Below are positions 25,731-37,384 of a stretch of 58,999 bases of DNA, piece after piece; within the stretch, counting starts at the first letter, position 1; the number at the start of each line of letters is the position of its first letter. Origin of the DNA: an uncultured Pseudomonadota bacterium (lineage in GTDB: Bacteria; Pseudomonadota; Alphaproteobacteria; UBA9219). The stretch spans positions 1 to 58,999 of the forward strand of contig CAIPYM010000032.1 in the NCBI GenBank assembly GCA_903869345.1, in the 5' to 3' direction. A program made the position numbers and the translations under genes. The notes below the pieces were generated by a model, which was given only the letters and a program-made list of their open reading frames with translations, made no database searches and was not told the origin of the DNA.

Positions 25731-26735
25731 ATGACCCAACCTCTCGGTGTGATCGGCGGCGGCGCGTGGGGCACGGCCCTGGCGCAGGTGCTGGCTCACA
25801 AAGGCCATGAAGTCTTGCTGTGGACGCGCGAGCCCGAAGTCGCGGACGCCGTGAATCGTACGCATGAAAACCCCGTTTTTCTGCCGGGCGTCGTGTTGAA
25901 TGCGCACCTGAAGGCCACTCCCTCCCTGCCGGAGATGGCAGCGTGCGCGGCCTGGGTGCTGGCCGTGCCCGTTCAACATCTGCGGAGTCTTGCGGTGCAG
26001 CTGGCCGCCCTCCCCCCGACCGAGCCTCCCCCGCAGCCCCTGATCGTCGCGTCCAAGGGCCTGGAAGTTGCAACCCTTACCCTGCCGAGCCGTATCCTTG
26101 CCGAGATTCTTCCGGGGCATTCCCTGGCCGTTCTTTCGGGCCCGAGTTTCGCGGGCGAGGTGGCACGGGGGCTCCCCGTCGCCCTCACGCTCGGGTGCGC
26201 CGATGACGAGGCGAGTGCTCGGTGGGTTGCCGGGTTCAGCGGACGGTCCGTGCGCCTCTACCCGACCACGGACGTGATCGGCGTTCAGGTCGGCGGGGCT
26301 GTTAAAAACGTCCTCGCCCTGGCGTGCGGAATCGCGCTCGGCCTGCAGCTGGGCGATAACGCCCGCGCCGCCCTGATCTCGCGGGGCTTGGTGGAGATGA
26401 TGCGCCTGGCCGAGGCCCTGGGGGGCCGCGCCGAGACGCTCATGGGGCTCTCGGGCGTGGGCGACACGGTGTTGACGTGCTCCAGCCTTCAATCCCGCAA
26501 CATGGCGTTCGGCGTCGCCCTGGGCCAAGGGGCCCGAGCCGAGGACCTGCTCGCGGGCCGTGTGAGTGTGTGCGAGGGCGTTCCGACGGCCAAGGCCGTG
26601 CGCGCACTGGCGGGCAAGCTGGGCGTCCGCATGCCCATTTGCGAGGCCGTGGACGATGTCCTGCACGGGCACATCCCCCTCCAGGAGGCCATTGCCCACC
26701 TTCTCGACCGCCCTTCCCGCCCGGAAGGACGGTAA
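25731..26735 (+). CDS. gpsA: Glycerol-3-phosphate dehydrogenase [NAD(P)+]
   Basis: GpsA reduces dihydroxyacetone phosphate to sn-glycerol 3-phosphate for phospholipid synthesis. The 334-residue enzyme starts with the Rossmann motif GVIGGGAWGTALA. It also shows LSGPSFAGEVARGLPVA, the catalytic Lys in GGAVKNVLALACGIA, and GLSGVGDTVLTC. An AGGAGG site lies close to the ATG. In many alphaproteobacteria tsaD (gcp) precedes gpsA; here it is absent and a dispersed repeat occupies the upstream gap. Confidence 0.96.
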   Translation: MTQPLGVIGGGAWGTALAQVLAHKGHEVLLWTREPEVADAVNRTHENPVFLPGVVLNAHLKATPSLPEMAACAAWVLAVPVQHLRSLAVQLAALPPTEPPPQPLIVASKGLEVATLTLPSRILAEILPGHSLAVLSGPSFAGEVARGLPVALTLGCADDEASARWVAGFSGRSVRLYPTTDVIGVQVGGAVKNVLALACGIALGLQLGDNARAALISRGLVEMMRLAEALGGRAETLMGLSGVGDTVLTCSSLQSRNMAFGVALGQGARAEDLLAGRVSVCEGVPTAKAVRALAGKLGVRMPICEAVDDVLHGHIPLQEAIAHLLDRPSRPEGR

Positions 26736-26764
26736 ACAAAGACGGCACGTCTACCGAAAGGCCC

Positions 26765-27409
26765 TTACGCCAGAACCTTTTGAAGAAACGTCAACCCAGC
26801 CTGCAGACCTGCCGGATCAATGCTGTGCCCGAGGTTGGGGCACGCGAGGGAGGAGACCTCAAGCCCTGCGCGTTTCAGCCCCCCAAGGGCCGCCCGGAAA
26901 TACGTAAACGGCACCACCTCGTCCTCTTCGCCGTGAACAAGCAGAACGGGCGGCGATGAGCGCTTTTCCTGCGCCAAAAGGTCCCCGCCGATCAAAAGGC
27001 CGGAATAGCCCAGCACCCCGGCCAAGACTTCGGCGCGGCGCGGCGCGACGTAAAGACTCATCATCGTGCCTTGCGAAAACCCCATCAGGGCAACCCGCGA
27101 GGCGGGCAGGGAAAGCCGCTCCATCACGGCGTCTAGAAACGCGTTCAGATCGACCGAAGCCCGACGAATCCCGTCCAGCAAGGCCTCGGCGCTGCGGTCG
27201 TTCAGGCCAAACCACTGCCGCCCAAAGGGAGCCCCTTCGTAGGGAAACGGCGCGTCGGGCGCAAAAAAGGCCGTTTGCGGAAGGCCCGAGGCCCAGGCCC
27301 CCGCAATGTCCATCAGCCCCGCGCCGCTGTCGCCAATGCCGTGCAGGAGGATCACCGCCGAATCAGCGGGCTGGCCGTTGGCCGGAGAAAGAGAAGGTCC
27401 ATTCAACAT
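26765..27409 (-). CDS. Phospholipase/carboxylesterase-family alpha/beta hydrolase
   Basis: This 214-residue cytoplasmic serine hydrolase has VILLHGIGDSGAG at the oxyanion region, the nucleophile Ser112 in GFSQG, Asp163 in EEDEVVP and His195 in GHSID, a complete triad. The family covers carboxylesterases and acyl-protein thioesterase-like enzymes; the natural substrate is unknown. It converges on gpsA with a 29-base gap. The GST gene lies upstream on the same strand, 66 bases away, so the two may be co-transcribed. Confidence 0.88.
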   Translation of the reverse strand: MLNGPSLSPANGQPADSAVILLHGIGDSGAGLMDIAGAWASGLPQTAFFAPDAPFPYEGAPFGRQWFGLNDRSAEALLDGIRRASVDLNAFLDAVMERLSLPASRVALMGFSQGTMMSLYVAPRRAEVLAGVLGYSGLLIGGDLLAQEKRSSPPVLLVHGEEDEVVPFTYFRAALGGLKRAGLEVSSLACPNLGHSIDPAGLQAGLTFLQKVLA

Positions 27410-27475
27410 CGTCCCAACGATCCTTGCATCACGAGAAAGGGCAGAAACGCACGTTTTAAAGGCGCACGGGAGGGG

Positions 27476-28159
27476 CTAGAAATCCACGTCGGCATAATGC
27501 CCCGTGGGAGGAAGGCCAACGAGCCGGTCCCCGAGCAGGGAGCGAAACGCGGGGCGCGATTTGATTCGTCCGTACCAATCGCGGGCGCTGACATGCTGGT
27601 CCCACGGAACATCGCCGATGTAATCGAGCGCGGACAGTTGGGCCGCCGCCGCGAGATCGGCCAGGGAAAGTTCACTGCCCGCCAGCCAATTGCGGTGATC
27701 CACAAGCCACCCAATGTAATCAAGATGGGCGTGAATGTTTTGGTAGCCCGCGCGAAGGCAAACGCTGTTGGGTTCCCCTGAACCGTGCAGCCGCTTGAAA
27801 ACTTTTTCGCCCAAAAGGTGCTGGGTGACTTCCTCGGCCATACGGTGCTCGAACCAATGGACGAGGCGACGGACCTCGGCCCTGACCGCAGGATCCGCTC
27901 CAAGAAGCGAAGGCGAGGGTTGCGTTTCTTCCAGGTATTCACAAATGGCGTCCGCACCCCCGAGGACAAGCGCACGTGATTCGTCCTCCATCACCAAGAC
28001 CGGCACGGCCCCCGAGGGGTCGAGCGCCAGGTAATCGGGACGCGGGGCCCAGGGGCGCTCCAGCAGCGTTTCAAACGCTACCCCCTTTTCCCCCAAAGCA
28101 AGCCGCACCCGCCGCGAGGGTGGGTCCAGAGGATGATGATGGAGATGAAGGGACGGCAT
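27476..28159 (-). CDS. Glutathione S-transferase family protein
   Basis: This 227-residue protein has an N-terminal thioredoxin-like domain: PSRRVRLALGEKGVAFE, then YLALDPSGAVPVLVMEDE with the cis-Pro, and ADAICEYLEETQP. The C-terminal domain is helical, with WLAGSELSLADLAAAAQLS, the family N-capping/hydrophobic staple region. The ATG at 28159 gives MPSLHLHHHPLDPPSRRVR. The frame is open upstream, but that part is not GST-like. The substrate is not known. The esterase gene follows on the same strand. Confidence 0.88.
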   Translation of the reverse strand: MPSLHLHHHPLDPPSRRVRLALGEKGVAFETLLERPWAPRPDYLALDPSGAVPVLVMEDESRALVLGGADAICEYLEETQPSPSLLGADPAVRAEVRRLVHWFEHRMAEEVTQHLLGEKVFKRLHGSGEPNSVCLRAGYQNIHAHLDYIGWLVDHRNWLAGSELSLADLAAAAQLSALDYIGDVPWDQHVSARDWYGRIKSRPAFRSLLGDRLVGLPPTGHYADVDF

Positions 28160-28465
28160 GGGCGAGCCGAAGGAAGCGGGAGGGCACGGCAACACGCGAC
28201 GCCCCCAAGGAACGACGCGGGGCAAGAAGCAGCCTCCCCCCTGTAGCATATTTTGAGGGAGATTCTCGAGCCGTCTGTTGAAAAAACCAAGAAGCAGGGG
28301 TTGGATTTTTCGGGAGGGAGGGGAACGGGGATAGGTTGTGGACCGTTGGAAGGGGTGTTGGACGATCGTGTGCCGTGGACGTCGTCTTTCGGAGCAACGC
28401 TTCCCTGTTGCACAACAGCGAATCACAACCTACGGCTTAAGGGGGAGAGGTTTTTCAGCAGACGA
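28160..28465. other. Gap between GST and small membrane protein genes
   Basis: This stretch of about 300 bases shows no supported gene. It carries G-rich runs (about 28310-28350) and moderate AT content near 28230-28300. The GST promoter should lie here, but no convincing -35/-10 pair was picked out. Confidence 0.4.
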
Positions 28466-28594
28466 TTAGGGGAATCGAAAAATGCCCGTGCTCACCAAAA
28501 ACGCGGCCCCTAAAAGCCCGAGAACAGCGAACAGAAAGGCCATAGGCCCCACAATGCGGCCACGATCGGAAGAAGCGGTCAGACGGTTGGACAT
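28466..28594 (-). CDS. 42-residue single-pass membrane protein
   Basis: This short gene has a good ribosome binding site: AGGAG six bases before the ATG. The product begins MSNRLTASSDRGRIVGP and has one strongly hydrophobic helix (MAFLFAVLGLLGAAFLVST, residues about 18-36), then ends GIFRFP. The short polar N-terminus, one helix and very short tail suggest a small inner-membrane subunit or regulator. It lies downstream of gyrB on the same strand, 180 bases away. I recognise no family. Confidence 0.55.
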   Translation of the reverse strand: MSNRLTASSDRGRIVGPMAFLFAVLGLLGAAFLVSTGIFRFP

Positions 28595-28628
28595 GGGATT
28601 CTCCTGATCATCGTTTTAAGGAGTCGAC

Positions 28629-28659
28629 GTTGAGCCTGATTCCGAAGTTTGGGCTCAAC
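28629..28659 (-). terminator. Hairpin downstream of gyrB
   Basis: GTTGAGCC (28629-28636) and GGCTCAAC (28652-28659) form an 8-bp stem in the 180 bases between gyrB and the small membrane gene. A second pair, GTGTGA/TCACAC, lies next to it. No T-run follows on the minus strand, so intrinsic termination is uncertain. Confidence 0.3.
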
Positions 28660-28774
28660 GGTGTGACCTTATACCTTCCATTCGGTTCACACACGCTCCT
28701 TCCCCCCGAGGGGAATCACTTCAGCCCCCCTTTTCAACTTATCCAGGCCATCCGATCTCTGCTGAATCAGGCCG

Positions 28775-31631
<2,857 letters not shown>

Positions 31632-32597
31632 ATGGCTGAATCCCCCTCGCCTCCAACCGCCAATCCCTCTTCGCCCCTCCAGGCGGAGCCTCCGCCATCC
31701 TCCGCGTCCGGGCCGCCGCGTCGCGCGACGTTGGCCTCCTCCCCGGTGGGATCGCGGCCCTCGGAATGGTGGGGCGCGTTCCTCGTCTTGGCGTTGGTCG
31801 TGGGCAGCGTCCTGAGCATCCTGGCCTTTCGAGGCATGTTCCTCACCGAAGAGGTGATCTCCCTGCCGCCGGGATCCCAAGCCCTCGTTCGCGTGGAAAA
31901 CGCCCCGTCCGCAGGGCCAGCGCTGATTCAGGAGGTGCCTGCCCTCCCCTCCACCGTTGATTCAACTCCTAAAAACGATCCAACAGCGGTCGAGGTCCGT
32001 GCTTTGCGCGAGGCCCTGGCTCAGCTGCAAACGTCCGTGGCGCGAACGCAGCATGTGGCCCTCGCGTTTACCGACGTGCGAATCGCGGCCCGTCTGGGCG
32101 AGCATTTGTCGCGCCCCCTGGCAGCGTTGCGGAAAGCCCTCGGCCCCGAGGCCACGGTGCCCTCCGTTGCCGCCGCCCTGGAGTCCCTGCAACCGTGGGC
32201 CGAGCAAAACGTTCCCTCACAAGCCCAGCTCATGTCCACGTGGGAAACGCTGACGCCCCGCGTTCGCGCCGCCTTGTCCCGTGCCCAAGCGACGACCTGG
32301 GGAGAGCGTGTTCGCGCCGAGATTCGGGGCCTGATCACCGTGCGTTCCCTCGACGATCAACCACCCCGTGACGCTGTTACAGCGGTTCAGCGTACGCTGG
32401 AAAGCGGCGCGTGGAGCGACGCCCTTCGCGAGATCGCGACCTGGCCTGAAGCTGCGCAAGCCGTGCTAACCTCCTGGACCGCCGAAGCCGAGGCACGTCA
32501 GAGTCTCGATGCCGCCCTGACGTCCTTGGCAACCGTCCTGATTGAAACACCGCCCACCCCCTTGAGATCCACCGAATCATCCCCCTCGAGGACCTGA
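31632..32597 (+). CDS. COG4223/mitofilin-like inner-membrane protein
   Basis: This 321-residue protein has a Pro/Ser-rich cytoplasmic N-terminus, one transmembrane helix (WWGAFLVLALVVGSVLSILAF, residues about 46-66) and a periplasmic helical domain. Its place immediately before hemY matches the alphaproteobacterial gene proposed as a relative of mitochondrial Mic60/mitofilin, which is thought to shape membranes. The C-terminal part (TWGERVRAEIRGLITVRSLD, then DAVTAVQRTLESGAWSDALREI) matches the mitofilin-signature region. hemC and hemD, often upstream, are missing. The stop overlaps the hemY ATG by one base. Confidence 0.75.
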   Translation: MAESPSPPTANPSSPLQAEPPPSSASGPPRRATLASSPVGSRPSEWWGAFLVLALVVGSVLSILAFRGMFLTEEVISLPPGSQALVRVENAPSAGPALIQEVPALPSTVDSTPKNDPTAVEVRALREALAQLQTSVARTQHVALAFTDVRIAARLGEHLSRPLAALRKALGPEATVPSVAAALESLQPWAEQNVPSQAQLMSTWETLTPRVRAALSRAQATTWGERVRAEIRGLITVRSLDDQPPRDAVTAVQRTLESGAWSDALREIATWPEAAQAVLTSWTAEAEARQSLDAALTSLATVLIETPPTPLRSTESSPSRT

Positions 32598-33991
32598 TGC
32601 GCCTTTTTAAACTTCTCGTGTTCGTGGCGATTGTAGGGGGATTGACCCTGGTGGTGGTCCACGACCCTGGCTCGGCCCGGTTTGTGTGGCGCAGCACGGT
32701 TGTGGAAACGACGGCGGCCCTCGCTTTGGCGGCCGCGTTGGCGGGCGGGTGCGTCTTTGTGCTGCTCGACCGTTTGGTGCGGTTTGTGTTGCAGGGGCCC
32801 GCGCTCTGGAAAGCGCGACGGCGTTCGCGTCGTCTGGAAGGTGCCCATGCCGACGAAGAAAAAGCGCTCGCGGCGTTGGCCCTCGGTGATGCGGTGCACG
32901 CTGGACATGCGGCTCTTGCGGCGCGGCGAATTTGGGGCTCAACGCCTCTTGTGACGTGGCTTCAAGCGCGCGCTGCGGACATGGCGGGGGATCAGCGCGT
33001 CGCGCAAGAAGAATGCCGCCGTCTCGTTCAAACATCCGGTGCAGGGCCCCTGCTGGGACATTACGGCTTAGCCGCTCATGCGCTGCGTCGAGGCGATGAT
33101 TCGGAGGCCGAACGGGAGGTTGAATCCCTCGCACGGCTGAAACCTGACGCTCCGTGGGTTGCTCTCGCTCGCTTGGAACTGTTCACGCGTCGCTGTCGGT
33201 GGGCGGACGCCCTTCGCGTCCTTCCGTTGGTGACGGCGGGGCACCTTCTGCCGCCGAACAAGGCCCGCGCGATTCAGGTGATGCTCATTCTGGCCGAGGC
33301 GCAAGAATTTCACCGTCAGGACGCCCGCGAACCCGCTCTTGCCGGAGCCGAGCAAGCCCTTCGCCTTTTGCCCACGTTTCTCCCCGCTGCGTTGACCCTG
33401 GCTCAGACGCAACGCGCATCCGGTTATGAACGCGCGGCCCGCCGGACGGCGCTGCGGGCGTGGAACCATCGGCCCCATCCCAATCTTATCGTCTTTTTGG
33501 ACGACCCCGCCGAACGCCGCGAGGATGGGGCTCTTGGAACTTACCGCCGCCTTGAGAAGCTTATGCGCGAGACCGCCGAGGACCCCGTGTGCCGTTTGGC
33601 CCTTGCTGAAGCGGCGCTGCACGCGGACCTTTGGGGGGAGGCGCGACGGTTGCTCACGGGCCTTACCGAACGCCCCCGCGTGACGCGTCACGTTTACCGC
33701 TTGCTGGCCGACCTTGAACGCCGAGAATCACGCAATGACCGCGCGGCGGCTGTCTGGCTGGAACGCGCGGCAACCGCTTGGCCCGAACCCCGCTGGCTCT
33801 GCACAACCTGCGGCCAGGGGCACCCAACGTGGCAGGCAACATGCCCCACGTGCGGAACTCTGGGGAGCCTCGCGTGGGGAATCCCCGGTGAGGCTCGCTC
33901 AACGCAAGGAGCCAACACCGAGGAGAGAGGCCTTCTCCACGTTGCCTCCCCCTGGCTTGCTCCCGAGGCGTTGGTGGGGGGATCGGTGTGA
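32597..33991 (+). CDS. hemY: HemY-like TPR membrane protein
   Basis: This 464-residue protein has two N-terminal transmembrane helices (LLVFVAIVGGLTLVVV, and ALALAAALAGGCVFVLLDRLV) and then tetratricopeptide-like helices to about residue 400. The end is a four-Cys zinc-ribbon-like element (CTTCGQGHPTWQATCPTCG). This is the alphaproteobacterial HemY of the hemCD-mitofilin-hemY locus. It is not protoporphyrinogen oxidase, despite the shared symbol; its role is unclear, perhaps membrane-associated assembly. The terminal Cys ribbon resembles that of LapB. It overlaps the genes on both sides, so the three genes form one operon. Confidence 0.85.
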   Translation: MRLFKLLVFVAIVGGLTLVVVHDPGSARFVWRSTVVETTAALALAAALAGGCVFVLLDRLVRFVLQGPALWKARRRSRRLEGAHADEEKALAALALGDAVHAGHAALAARRIWGSTPLVTWLQARAADMAGDQRVAQEECRRLVQTSGAGPLLGHYGLAAHALRRGDDSEAEREVESLARLKPDAPWVALARLELFTRRCRWADALRVLPLVTAGHLLPPNKARAIQVMLILAEAQEFHRQDAREPALAGAEQALRLLPTFLPAALTLAQTQRASGYERAARRTALRAWNHRPHPNLIVFLDDPAERREDGALGTYRRLEKLMRETAEDPVCRLALAEAALHADLWGEARRLLTGLTERPRVTRHVYRLLADLERRESRNDRAAAVWLERAATAWPEPRWLCTTCGQGHPTWQATCPTCGTLGSLAWGIPGEARSTQGANTEERGLLHVASPWLAPEALVGGSV

Positions 33992-34590
33992 CCGAAGGTC
34001 GGGTCCTCGCGGTCTTCGACTGGGACGGCACGTTGGCCGAGGGCGATTGCCTGTTCCCGTTTCTTGTCGCCGTCGCAGGCCCCGCCGCGTGCGCGTTGAC
34101 CTGGGGCGCGGCCCTTGGAGAGGGAGTCGCAGGACCCGGTGATGCGACCGGGAAAGACCTTCGCACGCGCGTCAAGGAAGCTTGGGTTCGCCGCCTGCTG
34201 CAGGGACGCCCCCTGGCCGAGGTCCGCGAGGTGGCCCGCACCCGCCTTCGACCCCAGCGCCGTTGGAGAACCTTCATGCATGCAACGCTTGAGCGTCATC
34301 ACGCGGCGGGACACGACGTGCTCATCGCGTCCGGCGCGTTGGACGTCTGCATGGACGCGCTGCTGGATGACGTGCCCCACACCGATCGACTCTGCACGTC
34401 CCTGGAAACGCGGGACGGGATTCTGACCGGTTCCTTCACTGCCGAGGGCAACTGCGTCCGCAACCGCAAGGCCGAGCGCGTCGCCGCCTGGATCGCGGAC
34501 CACGGCCCCTACGCGACAACCTGGGGGTACGGGAACCTTCCCCACGACCTTCCCATGCTGAACCTTTTGGACAACCGCGTGGTGGTGTGA
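33988..34590 (+). CDS. HAD-superfamily hydrolase, subfamily IB
   Basis: This is a 200-residue phosphatase-like protein. Motif I is FDWDGTLAEGD, with nucleophile Asp and acid Asp near residues 10 and 12. Motif II is VLIASGA; motif III Lys lies in NRKAERV; motif IV is in GYGNLPHDLPML, a variant of the usual GDSxxDxPM. Members include phosphoserine phosphatase-like and CicA-like enzymes; the substrate is unknown. It starts at a GTG overlapping the hemY stop by four bases (GTGA), so translation is likely coupled. Confidence 0.85.
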   Translation: MTEGRVLAVFDWDGTLAEGDCLFPFLVAVAGPAACALTWGAALGEGVAGPGDATGKDLRTRVKEAWVRRLLQGRPLAEVREVARTRLRPQRRWRTFMHATLERHHAAGHDVLIASGALDVCMDALLDDVPHTDRLCTSLETRDGILTGSFTAEGNCVRNRKAERVAAWIADHGPYATTWGYGNLPHDLPMLNLLDNRVVV

Positions 34591-34740
34591 GAGAGGCTAC
34601 CGTCAATCCCAACAAGAACCACACCGCGACACGGCACAACATAACCTTTTCCCAGCCCTGGGGCCCTCTCATCCTCCTCGTGTCCAACCTTCCCCTTCCG
34701 CGCCGCTTCTGCTAGCTTCAATCTGCCGTTCTGTTTTTCC

Positions 34741-35655
34741 ATGAAATCCTTGAGGCCTTCCGTGTCCGCTCTTACGCTCGGTCCTCTTTTGTACCCGTGG
34801 CCGCCCGAACAGCAACGCGACTTCTATTTTCGCGTGGCCGATGAAGCCCCCGTCGAAACCGTCGTCTTAGGTGAAGTCGTGTGCGCCAAGCGTGCGTCGT
34901 TTTTTGACGCCTACGGCGAGGACATCATCAACCGGTTGCAAGGGGCGGGAAAGCAGATCGTTTTTTCAACGCTCTCCCTGATCACCTCGGACCGGGAGCG
35001 CGAGGCCGTGCGTGAACAGGCCTCCTCGGGCTTGATGATCGAGGCCAACGACATCGCGTGCGTTCAAGCCCTGGAAGGCAAGCCACACATCATCGGCCCC
35101 TTCGTCAACGTGTTCAACGAAGATACGCGGGATTTTTTAGCCGCTAAAGGGGCCACGCGCGTGGTGCTCCCCGTGGAGCTTTCCCTGGACGCGCAAAAAG
35201 CCATGGCGCAAACGAGCGGAGCGTGTGAGACCGAGGTCTTGGCGTTTGGCCGTCAGCCGCTTGCCGTTTCCATGCGCTGCTACCACGCGCGAGCGTACGA
35301 TCTGCACAAGGACACCTGCCAATTCGCGTGCACCCGCGACCCCGACGGCTTGCCCGTGAACACGTTGACCCAGCAGCCGCTTTTGTCCATCAGCGGGACG
35401 CACACGTTCTCGCACGGCTACGCCGTCCTGATGACCGAACTAGCCGCCTTGTGCCAAAGCGGGGTCACACACTTCCGCCTGTCCCCGCAGACGTGTGACA
35501 TGGTCGCGGTCGCAAGCCTCTTTCGGCGTGTGCTCGACGGGTTGCTTGCCCCTCATGAAGGGTTACAGAACCTGCGTGGCATCGCGGGCAACGTGTCCTT
35601 CATCAACGGCTACAGCCGAGGTCGCGAAGGCCTCGCCTGGGAAGCCGCCGGATAA
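34741..35655 (+). CDS. ubiV: Ubiquinone biosynthesis protein UbiV (U32 family)
   Basis: This 304-residue protein of the peptidase-U32-like family matches UbiV, which acts with UbiU in oxygen-independent ubiquinone hydroxylation. The four Cys expected for the 4Fe-4S cluster are present: one in LGEVVCAKR (about residue 49), one in SMRCYHARAYDLHKD, and two in CQFAC (about residues 194 and 198). UbiU and UbiT, usually adjacent, are not in the window. No good ribosome binding site precedes the ATG; a GTG at 34762 is an alternative. Its presence suggests the organism can respire without oxygen. Confidence 0.88.
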   Translation: MKSLRPSVSALTLGPLLYPWPPEQQRDFYFRVADEAPVETVVLGEVVCAKRASFFDAYGEDIINRLQGAGKQIVFSTLSLITSDREREAVREQASSGLMIEANDIACVQALEGKPHIIGPFVNVFNEDTRDFLAAKGATRVVLPVELSLDAQKAMAQTSGACETEVLAFGRQPLAVSMRCYHARAYDLHKDTCQFACTRDPDGLPVNTLTQQPLLSISGTHTFSHGYAVLMTELAALCQSGVTHFRLSPQTCDMVAVASLFRRVLDGLLAPHEGLQNLRGIAGNVSFINGYSRGREGLAWEAAG

Positions 35656-36061
35656 GGCAGAGTGGAGCGCGATTCCCTGCCCTGCCCTCGCGAACGGGGA
35701 GGGACGGAACCTCAAAAAGACTCGTCATCCCGACGAAAGTCGGATCCATTCTCCTATTTTCACGAAAAAACGGCTCGGGATCCCGGCTTTCGCCGGTAGG
35801 TCGGTGAAGAGAGAGGTGCCTGAGCTGGATCGCTCCGTCGGCTCCGGCTCCGTTGTCTGTTTCCTGCAGGCCCTTCCCTGTGCAGTCACCAACGTGGGGA
35901 TGCGAATCAGGTTGAGCAGAAAATCTCTGGCGATGCGGGACAAACCGCAATGCTTGGTCGTGCGCATCGTGCCGTGCTGTTTTTTCAGCCGACTGCTAGA
36001 CAGGCCCCGCCTTCTGAGGCTTAATCTCCCCCCAAGGGCCTTTCGGATGAGGAGCAGCGTC
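35656..36061. other. Gap between ubiV and the EAL-like gene
   Basis: These 406 bases hold a family B dispersed repeat (35723-35800) and otherwise no gene. The frame of the downstream gene stays open through here, but the translation is Arg/Pro/Ser-rich and unlike a protein. No convincing promoter was picked out. Confidence 0.5.
35723..35800. repeat. Dispersed palindromic repeat, family B, copy 2
   Basis: It begins CGTCATCCCGACGAAAGTCGG and ends with GGGATCCCGGCTTTCGCCGG. Two smaller palindromes (CCGACGAAAGTCGG and CCGGCTTTCGCCGG) flank a less conserved centre. It corresponds to 25558-25630, but the last bases after CCGG have diverged from the TGACG end. Confidence 0.7.
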
Positions 36062-37288
36062 ATGCGTATTCAGACAATGGACGACATCAACGCCCAGCCC
36101 TCCGCCCTGGTGCGCGAGCAAGATTTCGTCTTGAACGTCCGGCGACTGTACCGCACAGGAAGCCCTTTCCTCGTGGCCAACGTGACTCTCAGCACCTTGG
36201 CCAACGAGGGCAAGGGGGACGGCCCCCTGGAAGGGATGCAGGACCGTTTGCGCGACATGGCACGGCGCACCGGGGCGACCTATGCCGAGATGTCCAATGG
36301 CGATATTTTCTTGGTGTGGAACGCGGTCCCCGGTGCCGAACATTGGCCGCGTGAAGCGTGGGACGGCGTGCTGGCCAAGGATGTGAACATTCCGGATCTC
36401 ATGGCACGAACCCTTTTCATTTATAATCTGCCCACGGGTTACTCGGCGCTGCGGGAACGCATTAACCACTACGTCGAAACTTCACGAGCTGCGGCCCTTG
36501 CCCCCGAGGGACCCACCCCCGCCGAGGTTCTACGCGGCGACAGTGCACGTGGTCCTCTGACCGCTTGGACGGTGGACCAGATCGGACGTCTGCTGGGGCA
36601 AATTGACCTGCGTCGTTTTCTCCGCGCCCAGACAATTTATATCCATCGGGGACGGGAGGCCTGGGGCCCTCTTTCCGAAGAATATTTCATCGGGTTTGAA
36701 GAACTGCGAAAGACGTATTTTCCCCGCTTGGAGGTTGCCGAATCGGCCCATTTCTTTTTAGCCATCTGCCAGATTTTGGACCAACGGCTTTTGGAAGAAA
36801 TGGCCCTCACCTTTGAGCTTCCTGAAAATGGGGCCTGTTTCTTGAACCTCACGGTTCCCTCCATCATGGGATCCGCTTTTGCACGGTTTGCTCATGCCAT
36901 CACGCCCGCCAATCGGGGACGAATCGGGTTTGAGCTGAACAGCAGTGACGTGTTTCAAGACATTTCGTTGACCCTCTACACCATTACCGAGATTCGGCGT
37001 GAAGGCTTCCTTGTTGCGCTCGACGGGGTGAGGCCCAACATGCTGCCCTACTTCAATGCAGCAAAGTTTGATGTGGATTATATCAAGGTCAACGTCTCAA
37101 AAGGACCTCTCAAGGATCGAGCGGCGCAACTCAAAGGTCCCGCTGTCCAACGTGCTCTGGCGGCTTTACCGCGCGAGAAAATTATCTTCTTCCGTTGCGA
37201 TAGCGAGGAGGCTTTAGCCTTGGGCCTCAAAATGGGCGTTACCAAATTTCAAGGGTGGTTGATTGATGACAAGGCGCGCCTTGAATAG
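36062..37288 (+). CDS. Degenerate EAL-domain-like protein
   Basis: This 408-residue soluble protein's C-terminal two thirds resemble a c-di-GMP phosphodiesterase (EAL) domain with lost catalytic residues. The EAL signature reads FEELR. FELNSSDVFQD stands where ELTES is expected. The DDFGTG motif is LVALDGVRPN, with only one Asp. YIKVNVSKG fits the conserved Lys strand. Enzyme activity is therefore unlikely; such proteins can bind partners or c-di-GMP. The N-terminal 190 residues are not recognised. GAGGAG lies seven bases before the ATG at 36062. dnaN follows after 96 bases. Confidence 0.7.
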   Translation: MRIQTMDDINAQPSALVREQDFVLNVRRLYRTGSPFLVANVTLSTLANEGKGDGPLEGMQDRLRDMARRTGATYAEMSNGDIFLVWNAVPGAEHWPREAWDGVLAKDVNIPDLMARTLFIYNLPTGYSALRERINHYVETSRAAALAPEGPTPAEVLRGDSARGPLTAWTVDQIGRLLGQIDLRRFLRAQTIYIHRGREAWGPLSEEYFIGFEELRKTYFPRLEVAESAHFFLAICQILDQRLLEEMALTFELPENGACFLNLTVPSIMGSAFARFAHAITPANRGRIGFELNSSDVFQDISLTLYTITEIRREGFLVALDGVRPNMLPYFNAAKFDVDYIKVNVSKGPLKDRAAQLKGPAVQRALAALPREKIIFFRCDSEEALALGLKMGVTKFQGWLIDDKARLE

Positions 37289-37384
37289 GAAACCACACGC
37301 ACACGACGCCTACACAGACACTCTGGTTAGACCCTTTCTTCTCTGCTACCGTCGCCCAACCTTTTCTGTTTCGGAGATTTCCCG

